Counted from the stretch's first letter, positions 35,571-45,700 are shown. The stretch is DNA of 64,000 nt from Pleomorphomonas sp. NRK KF1 (GCF_023721755.1 NZ_JAMDLH010000005.1:62001-126000), one strand, 5' to 3'. Notes: a model not told the origin generated them from the sequence alone. Translations and numbers: made by a program.

Positions 35571-35582
35571 GTGCATATACAC
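35571..35582. promoter_or_regulatory. Candidate MarR operator
   Basis: GTGCATATACAC is an imperfect palindrome (ten of twelve positions symmetric), and the surrounding ACTGTGCATATACACTAT keeps partial symmetry. It lies between marR and the fabF-like gene, a usual place for a MarR dimer to bind. Confidence 0.45.
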
Positions 35583-35613
35583 TATTGGAGTATGAGGCAA
35601 GCTGCCGTGACTG

Positions 35614-36033
35614 TCAGCGAGAGAACCGCCTGCTGATCTTGAGGTAGGTCTCGGTTTCTTCCGGTGAGCTGCTCCCCTTGAGAGCCGCCTGTGCCGCCTG
35701 CCATTCGAGGATCAAACGGTCGAGCAGCCGCTCGCCCTCCTCGGTCAGCTCACTAATCCGCGTATTGCCGCCAGCACTATCCAGTCGCCGCACCAGCCCC
35801 TTCGTTTCGAGCCGATCCAGATTGCGGATCAAGCTGGTGCGATCGAGATGGATGCGGGACGACAAAGCCCCCACCGTGGCGCCGGGATTGTAGCGAATGG
35901 CGGCGAGCAGCGAGAACTGCTGCACCGTGACACCGAACGGCTTCAGCTTGGCGTCGTAGCGCCGAACCAGCGCACGCGCCGCCGCAACGGTGTTGAGCAC
36001 AAGGCAATTCGCAAGATCGTCGGGCAGAGACAT
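35614..36033 (-). CDS. MarR-family transcriptional regulator
   Basis: The 139-aa winged-helix regulator has the MarR core: VTVQQFSLLAAIRYNPGATV, recognition helix LSSRIHLDRTSLIRNLDRLE, and the wing KGLVRRLDSAGGNTRISELT. Such proteins bind palindromes as dimers and are released by small ligands, often phenolic or acyl compounds. It is upstream of and codirectional with the fabF-like gene, its most likely target. The ligand is unknown. The ATG at 36033 is the first in a frame that fits the family's usual length. Confidence 0.85.
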   Translation of the reverse strand: MSLPDDLANCLVLNTVAAARALVRRYDAKLKPFGVTVQQFSLLAAIRYNPGATVGALSSRIHLDRTSLIRNLDRLETKGLVRRLDSAGGNTRISELTEEGERLLDRLILEWQAAQAALKGSSSPEETETYLKISRRFSR

Positions 36034-36087
36034 GGGTCATGCTTGCACGCGCCGCGCGGCCAAAGTCAAGCAACACCCGGCAGGTGC

Positions 36088-36118
36088 GAGAAAGCCCCCG
36101 ACCGCGGGATCGAGGGCT
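36088..36118 (-). terminator. Intrinsic terminator of leuA
   Basis: On the minus strand AGCCCTCGA pairs over nine positions (one G-T wobble) with TCGGGGGCT, loop of about eight bases, followed by TTCTC. Plus-strand coordinates of the stem are 36093-36118. It lies just after the leuA stop. Confidence 0.75.
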
Positions 36119-36140
36119 CTTCTCGTCATGGACGTTCAGA

Positions 36141-38175
<2,035 letters not shown>

Positions 38176-38739
38176 TCAGATGCCCCGCCAGCGCGTCAAC
38201 GCTTCTCCAGGATCGACGCCGAGCCAGGTGAGCACGCGCGCCACCATCTCGCGGACCATGTCGTCGATGGTCTCGGGCTTGCTGTAGAAGGGCGGCACCG
38301 GCGGCGCCACCATGGCGCCCATGCGGGTCAGCATCAGCATGGAGTTGAGATGCGCCTCGGTCAGCGGCGCCTCGCGCGGCAGGACCACCAAACGCCGCCG
38401 CTCCTTCAGCATCACGTCGCCGGCCCGCGTCAGCAGGTTGTCACCGAAGCCGTGGGCGAGCGCCGAAAGCGTCCGCATCGAGCAGGGAACGACGGCCATG
38501 GCCTCGGCGCCGAACGAGCCGGAGGCGATCGAGGCGCCGAGGTTGTCGATGTCGTGCACGACGGCGGCAAGCCGCCGCAGCTCCTGGAGGCCGGCCGGCC
38601 CGAGCTCATGGGCGACGGTTCGCTCGCCGCCTGGCGTAATCACCAGATGCGTCTCGACGCCCGCCGCGCCGAGCTGCCGCAGAACCTCGCGTCCGAGCAC
38701 TGCGCCCGAAGCGCCGCTGATGCCGACGACGACCTTCAT
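38176..38739 (-). CDS. ubiX: Flavin prenyltransferase
   Basis: The 187-aa enzyme makes prenylated FMN, the cofactor of UbiD-type decarboxylases. The N-terminal VVVGISGASGAVLGREVLRQL binds FMN, and the later VVPCSMRTLSALAHGFGDNLL and VLPREAPLTEAHLNSML blocks are typical of UbiX. The ATG at 38739 overlaps the ubiD stop (ATGA), so the pair is coupled. The frame remains open into ubiD but the chosen start gives the family's usual beginning and length. Confidence 0.93.
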   Translation of the reverse strand: MKVVVGISGASGAVLGREVLRQLGAAGVETHLVITPGGERTVAHELGPAGLQELRRLAAVVHDIDNLGASIASGSFGAEAMAVVPCSMRTLSALAHGFGDNLLTRAGDVMLKERRRLVVLPREAPLTEAHLNSMLMLTRMGAMVAPPVPPFYSKPETIDDMVREMVARVLTWLGVDPGEALTRWRGI

Positions 38740-40226
38740 GGTGTCGCTCCGAACAGCTCTGTCCAACGGGCGTCGACCGCCGTCTTCACCGCCTCGTCCA
38801 TCGTCATCACCCGCCCCCACTCGCGGCTGGTCTCGGCGCCGATCTTGTTCGTCGCGTCGATGCCCATCTTGCCACCGAGGCCTTCGAGCGGCGAGGCGAA
38901 ATCTAGGTGATCCATCGGGGTGCGGTTCAGCACCAACGTGTCGCGGGCCGGATCGGCACGCGTCGCCACCGCCCACATCACGTCCGACCACGAACGCACG
39001 TCAATGTCGTCGTCGACGACGATCACCATCTTGGTCATGGTGAACTGCGGCAGCAGCGACCAGAAGCCCATCATCACCCGCCGCGCTTGGCCGGCGAAGC
39101 GCTTGTCGATGGAGATGACCGCAACGCGATATGAGCATGTCTCCGGCGGCAGCCAGAGGTCGCGGATCTCCGGTATCGCCTCGATCAGCAGCGGCTTGAA
39201 CACGTCTGCCAGCGCGTCGCCCATCACTGCCGGTTCGTCCGGCGCCCGTCCGGTGAAGGTGGTGAGATAGGGCGCCCCCTCGCGCACCCGCATCGCGGTG
39301 AGCCGGAACACGACATGCCGCTCCGGCGGATTGTAGTAGCCGGTATGATCGCCGAAGGGCCCTTCCATCGCCGTGTCGCCGGCGGTGATCGTCCCTTCGA
39401 GGACGATTTCGGCCGACGCCGGCACATGCAGCGGAATGGTCCGGCAAGCCGTCATGGAAAGGCGAGAGCCGGCAATCAGGCCGGCCAGCGACAGCTCCGT
39501 CACGCCCTCGGGAGCTGGCATGACGGTGGCCAGAATGGTCGCCGGATCGGCGCCGATCACCACCGCCACCGGCATGGTCTCGCCGGCCTTCAGCCATTGG
39601 CGATGATGCTGAGCGCCACCGCGCATCGGCAACCAGCGCATGATGGCGCTCGTCTTGTCGAGCACCTGCATGCGGTAGGCGCCAAGATTGTAGCTGTTGA
39701 GATCATCCGCGCCGGGCGCGCGGGTCACCACCAGGGGCCACGTGATCAGCGGACCGGCATCGCCCGGCCAGCAGGTCTGGATGGGGAGCGCCGAGAGATC
39801 GACGGGCAGGTCGCGCCAGCGACCGCGATCGCCGACGATCTTCGGCCGGGCGTTGAGCGCCGCGCGCGCCACCGGCCACAGGCTGGCAGTCTCGCCCAGC
39901 GAGCGCGGTGGCTTCGGCGAGCGCAGGAAGGCCATCATGCGGCCAAGCCGAGCAAGACCGGCCTCATCGGTGCCGAGCCCCGCCGCAACGCGCGCGCGGG
40001 TTCCGAACAGGTTGGCCACGACCGGCATGGAAGACGGCTTGCCGTCAACGGTAGGCTTGGAAAACCGGAGAACCGGCCCGCCCGCCTCGATCACCCGCCG
40101 ATGAATCTCCGTGACTTCCAGCCGCATGTCGACCGGCGCCGCCACGTCACGGACATCTCCTTGCTTTTCCAGAAAATCGAGAAAACTGGTGAGATCGGGA
40201 AAGCGAGGCAGGCTGCGGCTGAACAT
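38736..40226 (-). CDS. ubiD: 4-hydroxy-3-polyprenylbenzoate decarboxylase
   Basis: The 496-aa enzyme decarboxylates 4-hydroxy-3-polyprenylbenzoate in ubiquinone synthesis using prenylated FMN. Conserved UbiD blocks include DLTSFLDFLEKQGDVRDV at the N-terminus, NSYNLGAYRMQVLDKTSAIMRW, EGPFGDHTGYYNPPE, and WALATRAD-like DVMWAVATRADPARD near the end. Length matches E. coli UbiD. I chose the ATG at 40226 because this is where family similarity begins; the open frame runs on to 40472 only through a palindromic repeat element. It overlaps ubiX. Confidence 0.93.
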   Translation of the reverse strand: MFSRSLPRFPDLTSFLDFLEKQGDVRDVAAPVDMRLEVTEIHRRVIEAGGPVLRFSKPTVDGKPSSMPVVANLFGTRARVAAGLGTDEAGLARLGRMMAFLRSPKPPRSLGETASLWPVARAALNARPKIVGDRGRWRDLPVDLSALPIQTCWPGDAGPLITWPLVVTRAPGADDLNSYNLGAYRMQVLDKTSAIMRWLPMRGGAQHHRQWLKAGETMPVAVVIGADPATILATVMPAPEGVTELSLAGLIAGSRLSMTACRTIPLHVPASAEIVLEGTITAGDTAMEGPFGDHTGYYNPPERHVVFRLTAMRVREGAPYLTTFTGRAPDEPAVMGDALADVFKPLLIEAIPEIRDLWLPPETCSYRVAVISIDKRFAGQARRVMMGFWSLLPQFTMTKMVIVVDDDIDVRSWSDVMWAVATRADPARDTLVLNRTPMDHLDFASPLEGLGGKMGIDATNKIGAETSREWGRVMTMDEAVKTAVDARWTELFGATP

Positions 40227-40562
40227 TTCGACTATTCCGACATCTTCCATCAGGTGCGTCGCGAAAGGCCTCAGGCCCCACCCCTCTCTCCAGCTCTCCC
40301 CCACAAGGGGGGAGAGGGCTCCGATTGGTTCTTTCCAGAACTTGAGACGAACTCGGGTTCTGGATGTTTGCCTCAACGAACCCTCTCCCCCTTGTGGGGG
40401 AGAGCTGGAGAGAGGGGTGGCGAGCGCCCAGCGTTGACCACTCTCGCCAGAGACATAACACCTTCTCGCCAATCGAACAGACTGCCACAGGAAAAACCGG
40501 TGCGTCTTTGAGCTATGACAAAAACATGAGCAGCGGTCTGTCCTAAGCTCACCGTCTTAGAA
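40227..40562. promoter_or_regulatory. Divergent region between ubiD and ubiT holding a large palindrome
   Basis: Most of this 336-bp gap is a long inverted-repeat element (40278-40420). The remaining ~140 bp next to ubiT must hold its promoter. No FNR box was recognised. The short frames crossing the palindrome are not genes. Confidence 0.5.
40278..40420. repeat. Long palindromic repeat element (about 143 bp)
   Basis: The left arm (40278-40318) and right arm (40381-40420) are reverse complements over 40 bases, with a single extra G in the left arm. Each arm contains its own hairpin (CTCTCCCCC-ACAA-GGGGG). The 62-bp centre has an inner CCAGAAC/GTTCTGG pair. The C/T-rich 'CTCTCCCCCACAAGGGG' sequence is a type seen widely between genes in Rhizobiales, so this is probably a dispersed repeat. 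Confidence 0.85.
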
Positions 40563-41114
40563 ATGGATAATGCGATGGCCGAACATTTCCGGGGCGAACT
40601 GCCCAGACTTCTCCGCATCCTGGCGGCGCCGGCCGGCTTTCTGCCGCTCGGGCCGGCGCTGACGCTGGCCGTCCGCCGATTCGCGCGTCGCAAGCCGGCC
40701 GTCTTCGACCGGTTGGGCGAGTACGGCAAGTGCTCGTTCCTGATCGAGCCATCCGACCTCGATTTCAGCTTCCTGATGGTGCCGGACGGGGTGCGCTCCG
40801 AAGTGAGATGCATGCGCCGCCGGGCCACCCAACCGGCGGACGTGACGGTGCGGGCACCCCTCCTCGTGCTGCTCGGCCTGCTCGATGGCACCCTCGACGG
40901 CGATGCCATGTTCTTCAACCGGGCGATTTCGGTCTCCGGACGCACCGACTCGCTGGTGGCGCTTCGCAACGCCATCGAGGACGCCGAGCTGACGCCGGCC
41001 GATTTCGTCGGCGCCACCGGCGGCCTCGGCAAGCTGGTCGATCGCTCGGTGATCGGCGGCCTCGGCCTTGCCCGCCGCTTCACCGGTTCGCCGATCCCCG
41101 GAGAGCCGTCATGA
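40563..41114 (+). CDS. ubiT: UbiT-like SCP2-domain ubiquinone accessory protein
   Basis: The 183-aa protein has a sterol-carrier-protein-2-like lipid-binding domain, including FLIEPSDLDFSFLM, VRAPLLVLLGLLDGTLDGDAMFFNRAISVSGRTD and the end of the domain at about 140. UbiT binds hydrophobic ubiquinone intermediates and is needed for the oxygen-independent pathway. It overlaps ubiU by ATGA and heads a ubiT-ubiU-ubiV-nnrS operon. The ATG at 40563 is used; ATG at 40575 has GGAT 8 nt upstream and may be the real start. Confidence 0.85.
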   Translation: MDNAMAEHFRGELPRLLRILAAPAGFLPLGPALTLAVRRFARRKPAVFDRLGEYGKCSFLIEPSDLDFSFLMVPDGVRSEVRCMRRRATQPADVTVRAPLLVLLGLLDGTLDGDAMFFNRAISVSGRTDSLVALRNAIEDAELTPADFVGATGGLGKLVDRSVIGGLGLARRFTGSPIPGEPS

Positions 41115-42100
41115 GTCTGGAACTGGTCTGCCCCGCCGGCACCCCGTCGGCCTTGCGCGCCGCCGTCGAGGCCGGCGCCCATTCGGTCTACTGCGGCTTC
41201 CGCGACGAGACCAACGCCCGCAACTTCCCCGGCCTCAATTTCTCGCCCGACGAGATGATCGAGGGCGTCCGCTTCGCCCACGCGCATGGCGCCAAGGTGC
41301 TGGTGGCGATCAACACCTTCGCCAAGGCCGGTGCCATGGATGCCTGGAAGGCGGCGCTCGCCAATGCCGAGAAGGCCGGTGCCGACGCGGTGATTCTCGC
41401 CGACCTCGCCGTGCTCGACCACGCGGCTACGCATCATCCCAACCTCCGCCTGCACCTCTCCGTGCAGGCGGCCGCGGCAACCCCCGAAGCCATCGCCTTC
41501 TACGCCGACACCTTCGGCGTCAAGCGCGTCGTCATGCCGCGCGTCCTCTCCGTCGAGGAGATCGCCAAGCTCAACGCCGCCATCGACGTGGAAACCGAGG
41601 CCTTCGTCTTCGGCGGCCTTTGCCCGATGACCGAGGGCCGCTGCTCGCTGTCGTCCTATGCCACCGGCAAATCGCCTAACCTTACCGGCGTCTGTTCACC
41701 GCCCGAGCATGTCGCCTATTCGGAAGACAGGAACGGAACGGCGACCCGCCTCAACGGTTTCACCATCGACCGCTTCGGCGCTGGCGAGCAGGCGGGTTAC
41801 CCGACGCTGTGCAAGGGCCGCTTCGTGGCCGGCGGTAAGACCTCCTATCTCTTCGAGGACCCCGTCAGCCTCAACGCCGCGAGCCTGATCGCCGCCTTCG
41901 CCAAGGCTGGAATCACGGCGCTCAAGATCGAGGGGCGCCAGCGTGGCAAGGGCTATGTCACCGAGGTGGTGCGCACTTTCCGCGCCGCCGTGGACGCCAT
42001 CGACGCCGGGGGCACCGAAGTCGAGGTCGGGCGCCTGCTCGCCGGCCTCGTCGAGGGCGGCCGCCAGACCTCGGGTGCCTACAAGAAGACGTGGCGCTGA
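41111..42100 (+). CDS. ubiU: UbiU, O2-independent ubiquinone hydroxylase component
   Basis: The 329-aa protein is a U32-peptidase-family member that with UbiV hydroxylates the ubiquinone ring without oxygen. The iron-sulfur cysteines are seen in GGLCPMTEGRCSLSS, LTGVCSPPEH and PTLCKGRFVAGG, matching the four-cysteine pattern of UbiU. Family blocks LVCPAGTPSALRAAVEAGA and SVQAAAATPEAIAFY are also present. It is coupled to ubiT by ATGA and followed 13 bp later by ubiV. Confidence 0.92.
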   Translation: MSLELVCPAGTPSALRAAVEAGAHSVYCGFRDETNARNFPGLNFSPDEMIEGVRFAHAHGAKVLVAINTFAKAGAMDAWKAALANAEKAGADAVILADLAVLDHAATHHPNLRLHLSVQAAAATPEAIAFYADTFGVKRVVMPRVLSVEEIAKLNAAIDVETEAFVFGGLCPMTEGRCSLSSYATGKSPNLTGVCSPPEHVAYSEDRNGTATRLNGFTIDRFGAGEQAGYPTLCKGRFVAGGKTSYLFEDPVSLNAASLIAAFAKAGITALKIEGRQRGKGYVTEVVRTFRAAVDAIDAGGTEVEVGRLLAGLVEGGRQTSGAYKKTWR

Positions 42101-42113
42101 GCCGGAGATGACA

Positions 42114-43013
42114 ATGACCAAGACCGGCCTCACCCTCGGCCCCGTTCTCTTCAACTGGTCCCCCGACCGGCTTCGCGACTTCTACGCCCGCATCGCCGAC
42201 GAGGCCGATGTCGATCGCGTCCATCTGGGCGAGGTCGTCTGCGGCAAGCGCCAGCCGTTCACCGACGGTCTCTGGCCGGAGCTGATCGAGCGGCTGCAGT
42301 CAGCGGGCAAGGAGGTCGTGCTATCGACCCTCGCCCTGCCCTACAATCCACGTGAGCGCGCTTCCGTCGTCGACTTCTGCAAGGTCGGCGAACTCGCCGA
42401 GATCAATGACCTCACCGCCCTGCCCTCCGTGGCCGGCAAGCCGTTCCTCGTCGGCCCCTTCGTCAACGTCTACAACGAGGGTGCCGCTCGTTTCCTGGCC
42501 GGACGCGGCGCCACCGGCATCTGCCTGCCGGTCGAGCTGCCGATCGCCTCTGTCGCCATCATCGCTGGCGCGCTGCCCGACGTGGAGTTCGAGCTGTTCG
42601 CCTTCGGCCGCTTGCCGTTGGCGCTCTCCGGCCGCTGCTACCACGCCCGCCTGCATGGACTGCACAAGGACGGCTGCCAGTTCGTCTGCGATCGCGACCC
42701 GGACGGCCTCTCCGTCGACACATTGGACGGCCAGCAGTTTCTCGCCATCAACGGCATACAGACACTGTCGAACGGCGTCGAAGCCTTCTGCCCGACACCG
42801 GAAAAACTCGCCGAGCTTGGCGTTCGCCGTCTGCGGCTGTCGCCCCACACCGTCGACATGGTGGCGGTCAGCCGCGTTTACCGGGCGCTGCTCGACGGCA
42901 AGGCCAGCCGAGGCGAAACGCTTGCCGCACTAAAGGGCCTGAACCTTCCCGGCGAACTCGTCGATGGCTTCACGCGCGGCCAGCCCGGGAGCGCCCGCGT
43001 GGAAATGGCATGA
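42114..43013 (+). CDS. ubiV: UbiV, O2-independent ubiquinone hydroxylase component
   Basis: The 299-aa partner of UbiU is also a U32-family iron-sulfur protein. It begins LTLGPVLFNWSPDRLRDFY, then DRVHLGEVVCGKRQPF (first cysteine), and the remaining cysteines are in SGRCYHARLHGLHKDGCQFVCD split over about residues 180-200. I prefer the ATG at 42114, which has GGAG 6 nt upstream, over the ATG at 42108. Its stop overlaps the nnrS start (ATGA). Together with ubiT and ubiU it allows ubiquinone to be made during anaerobic growth. Confidence 0.92.
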   Translation: MTKTGLTLGPVLFNWSPDRLRDFYARIADEADVDRVHLGEVVCGKRQPFTDGLWPELIERLQSAGKEVVLSTLALPYNPRERASVVDFCKVGELAEINDLTALPSVAGKPFLVGPFVNVYNEGAARFLAGRGATGICLPVELPIASVAIIAGALPDVEFELFAFGRLPLALSGRCYHARLHGLHKDGCQFVCDRDPDGLSVDTLDGQQFLAINGIQTLSNGVEAFCPTPEKLAELGVRRLRLSPHTVDMVAVSRVYRALLDGKASRGETLAALKGLNLPGELVDGFTRGQPGSARVEMA

Positions 43014-44101
43014 CGAAGCTCGATCCGTTCCGCGTCGCCTTCGTTCTGGCGGCGCTGACGGCGCTCAGGGCAATCGGTCCGGATATAGCCCCTGGGATCG
43101 GCGATATTGCCACCCATCCCAACGAACTGATCTTCGGTTTCTTCAGCATCCAGCTGTTCGGGTTTCTGACCGTGGCGCTGCCGCGCTGGATCGGCCGGCC
43201 AATCACGCCGGTCCCGATGCTCTGGGCCGTTCTCGTCGCCCACGCAGCGACATTCGCCTGGGGGTGCGTCGATCTGGAACTGGCTGGTTTCCTGCGAGCT
43301 TTGGTGACGCTGTGCGGCGTCATTCTCCTGCTGTCGGTCACGCCACCCGGCAAGACGGCCGAAACGCTTCCCATTCTCGGCCTTGCCGCCCTGCATGGAC
43401 TGCTCGGCATCCCGGTGTTCCTCTATGAATGGCCTGAGGCCACCATGGCCGGCCTCGCAGTCATCGTGCTGATCTGCATCGAGGTGTCGAACCGCATCGG
43501 CATCGCCGTGCTGGCGGTAGCGCGCGAGCGGGCGGGATATCCCAAACTCAAGCCCGTTCCGACCGTCATCGCCCTGCCGCAGCGTATGTTCACCATCCTG
43601 GCGCTGGCACTCTGGGGGCTGGGCTGGAACGCCGGTTGGCCGGCGCTGGCCGCCTTCCTGTTCGGCGTCGCCTGGCTCGTTCACATCCAGCCCTGGCGCA
43701 TCAAGCCTTATGCCGGATGCGTCATTCTGGCGGTCGGCCTTCTCTGGAAGAGGCTCGCCTTTCTGCTCCTGGCGCTGATGGATCTCGGCATCGCCGACAT
43801 TTCCCCTTTCGCCGTCATTCATGCCTTCGCCGTCGGCGGCCTGGTGACGCTCGCCATCGGCATCGCCACCTCCATCGTCCGCAAGAAGGACAAGCGATCC
43901 CTGATGCCCTCGCTGCTTGCCGACGTCATCTATGTGGCGATCGCCGGTGCGGCGATTGCCCGCGTCGGCGCTGCCATCGACTTCTCGCTCTACGATACGC
44001 TCATACCCCTGGCCCGATGGAGCTGGGCGGTCGCCTTCCTAGGGTACATTCTGTTTACGCTGCGCGGCGCCATCTGGCCGCCAGCCACGACCAAGGTATA
44101 G
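43010..44101 (+). CDS. nnrS: NnrS-family membrane protein
   Basis: This 363-aa polytopic inner-membrane protein has about eleven to twelve hydrophobic segments. Signature parts are HPNELIFGFFSIQLFGFLTVALPRW, GLAALHGLLGIPVF, a His in ADISPFAVIHAFAVGGL, and WSWAVAFLGYILFTLR. NnrS proteins bind heme and copper and protect against nitrosative stress, and are usually controlled by nitric-oxide regulators. Here the gene is the last of the ubiTUV operon, overlapping ubiV by four bases. This links it to low-oxygen respiration. It is slightly shorter than typical NnrS. Confidence 0.82.
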   Translation: MTKLDPFRVAFVLAALTALRAIGPDIAPGIGDIATHPNELIFGFFSIQLFGFLTVALPRWIGRPITPVPMLWAVLVAHAATFAWGCVDLELAGFLRALVTLCGVILLLSVTPPGKTAETLPILGLAALHGLLGIPVFLYEWPEATMAGLAVIVLICIEVSNRIGIAVLAVARERAGYPKLKPVPTVIALPQRMFTILALALWGLGWNAGWPALAAFLFGVAWLVHIQPWRIKPYAGCVILAVGLLWKRLAFLLLALMDLGIADISPFAVIHAFAVGGLVTLAIGIATSIVRKKDKRSLMPSLLADVIYVAIAGAAIARVGAAIDFSLYDTLIPLARWSWAVAFLGYILFTLRGAIWPPATTKV

Positions 44102-44239
44102 CCCAGCCGAGCACATGAAGACGCCGAAACGCCCACCATGCAAATACGGCAACCCAGACCGTAAAAAACCAACGTCTTGAAGAACATAGGTCAGCTTGAA
44201 AACTTGACCTTCTTCGGACTATTCTCGTTAACAAGAAGC

Positions 44240-44257
44240 GCGTAATTTCCCTTACGC
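44240..44257. promoter_or_regulatory. Inverted repeat upstream of the CooA-like regulator gene
   Basis: GCGTAA (44240-44245) and TTACGC (44252-44257) are perfect complements separated by TTTCCC. The repeat is 47 bp before the start codon and may be an operator or autoregulatory site. It does not match the TGTC/GACA palindrome before cooM. Confidence 0.4.
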
Positions 44258-44303
44258 AAGACAGGTCAGAAGCAGGCATTTCGAGCCGGCCACTGGAAAA
44301 TCG

Positions 44304-44960
44304 ATGCAGACCGACAACCCGTTGAGCGCAGTCGTCGAACGTCTCCTGAAAGATGGCCGTGGCCGTCTGCTCGGCCAGCGCTCGTTGCGCGCCGGGCAGA
44401 TCGTCTATGGCGGCGACGAGGCCGCCGACGGCGATCTCCTGATCGTTCGTTCCGGTCGGCTGCGCTGCTTCACGTCGTTCGAGGGCAAGGAGCTGACGCT
44501 CTACATGCTGGAGGCCGGCGATGCGATTTACCTGCATGGCGGCGCCATGCTGGAAGTGCGCACGGCTTCCGATGTCGTGCTCGCCTCGCCCGCCGCCTTC
44601 CGGCAACTCGTGCTGGCCGAACCCGAGCTGGCGCTCGCCGTTTTGCCGGCCCTCGACCGTCTGGCGCAGAAGTCGATCCGCATGATCGAGGACATCGCCT
44701 TCCACGGCGTCAAGCATCGGCTCATCCGCGTGCTCTGCGACACCGCCGACAGGATCGGGCGTCCGGCCGAGGAAGGCATCGTCATCGACCATCTGCCCAA
44801 CGCCGAGGATTTTGCCATGCAGATCGGCGCGACAAGGCAGTCGGTCTCAACCGTCATCGCCGAGCTGGTCCGCTCGGGCATCCTCTACCGCTTCGGCGGC
44901 GGTTCGATGGTGATCTCCGATCTCGGCCGTCTGCGCCGCGAGCTCGCCGACGTCCGCTGA
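44304..44960 (+). CDS. cooA: CooA-like CRP/FNR-family regulator (candidate CO-sensing heme protein)
   Basis: The 218-aa regulator has a CRP-type beta-barrel sensor, a long dimer helix (about 105-140) and a C-terminal helix-turn-helix. Where CRP has a GDxxGE motif this protein has AGDAIYLHGG. His78 aligns with the heme ligand His77 of Rhodospirillum CooA (GDMFCMHSG), while Cys75 of CooA is replaced by Tyr76. The FEGKELTLYMLEAGD, IEDIAFHGVKHR and ATRQSVSTVIAEL segments also follow CooA. The recognition helix keeps RQ-x-x-ST. It lies directly before hypB and 1.5 kb before the cooM promoter palindrome. It lacks the N-terminal cysteines of FNR. CO sensing is inferred, not shown. Confidence 0.75.
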   Translation: MQTDNPLSAVVERLLKDGRGRLLGQRSLRAGQIVYGGDEAADGDLLIVRSGRLRCFTSFEGKELTLYMLEAGDAIYLHGGAMLEVRTASDVVLASPAAFRQLVLAEPELALAVLPALDRLAQKSIRMIEDIAFHGVKHRLIRVLCDTADRIGRPAEEGIVIDHLPNAEDFAMQIGATRQSVSTVIAELVRSGILYRFGGGSMVISDLGRLRRELADVR

Positions 44961-44983
44961 CGCCATTCCAGGAGTTTCCGACC

Positions 44984-45697
44984 ATGTGCAGCGATTGCGG
45001 CTGCGGCAGCAAGGCCGCCACCACCACCATTCCCGTCGTCGAAAACCTCCTGTCGGAGAACGACCGGATCGCCTCCCATATCCGCGAACACCTCGACGCC
45101 CACGGCGTGCTGTCGATCAACCTGATGTCGTCGCCCGGTTCGGGCAAGACGCAGCTTCTCGAAGCGACCATCGCCGCGCTCCCGAAGGGCATTCGCGTCG
45201 CGGTCGTCGAGGGCGACCTTGAGACCGAGAACGACGCCGACCGCATCCGCCGTCACGGTGTGCCGGCGGTTCAGATCACCACCGGCGTCACCTGCCATCT
45301 CGACGCGGTGATGATCCACGACGCCTTGCATGTTCTCGATCTCGATGACATCGACGTGCTGTTCGTCGAGAATGTCGGCAACCTCGTCTGCCCCGCCGAC
45401 TTCGACGTCGGCCAGCACCACGACGTCGTGCTGCTGTCGGTGACCGAAGGCGACGACAAGCCGGACAAGTACCCAGTGATCTTCCGCAAGGCCGACCTAG
45501 TGCTGCTCACCAAGACCGACCTGCTGCCGGCCATCGACGAATTCTCGACGGAGCGCGCCCGCGCCGCCGTCGGCCGCGTCCACGGCCCCGGCCCGGTGCT
45601 GGAAGTCTCGGCCAAGAAGGGCGCCGGCCTCGACGCCTGGACGCAATGGATCGTCGACCGCCTCGCCGAGCGGCGGCAGGCGATGGAGCGCGCCTGA
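44984..45697 (+). CDS. hypB: Hydrogenase nickel-insertion GTPase HypB
   Basis: The 237-aa cytosolic G3E GTPase delivers nickel to [NiFe]-hydrogenase. It starts MCSDCGCGS, a high-affinity nickel-type CxxCGC motif, but lacks the long histidine-rich stretch found in many HypB proteins. GTPase motifs are MSSPGSGKTQLLE, VEGDLETENDA, FVENVGNLVCPADF and LTKTDLLP. It follows the CooA-like gene by 23 bp with AGGAG before the ATG. It converges on hypA. Other maturation genes (hypCDEF) are not in the window. Confidence 0.95.
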   Translation: MCSDCGCGSKAATTTIPVVENLLSENDRIASHIREHLDAHGVLSINLMSSPGSGKTQLLEATIAALPKGIRVAVVEGDLETENDADRIRRHGVPAVQITTGVTCHLDAVMIHDALHVLDLDDIDVLFVENVGNLVCPADFDVGQHHDVVLLSVTEGDDKPDKYPVIFRKADLVLLTKTDLLPAIDEFSTERARAAVGRVHGPGPVLEVSAKKGAGLDAWTQWIVDRLAERRQAMERA

Positions 45698-45700
45698 CGT

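Noticed and set aside
40111-40488. Several short frames over the palindromic element, with repeated peptide pieces such as SPTRGE and PCGGELERG
   Set aside because: They are translations of the two palindrome arms and carry no similarity outside it.
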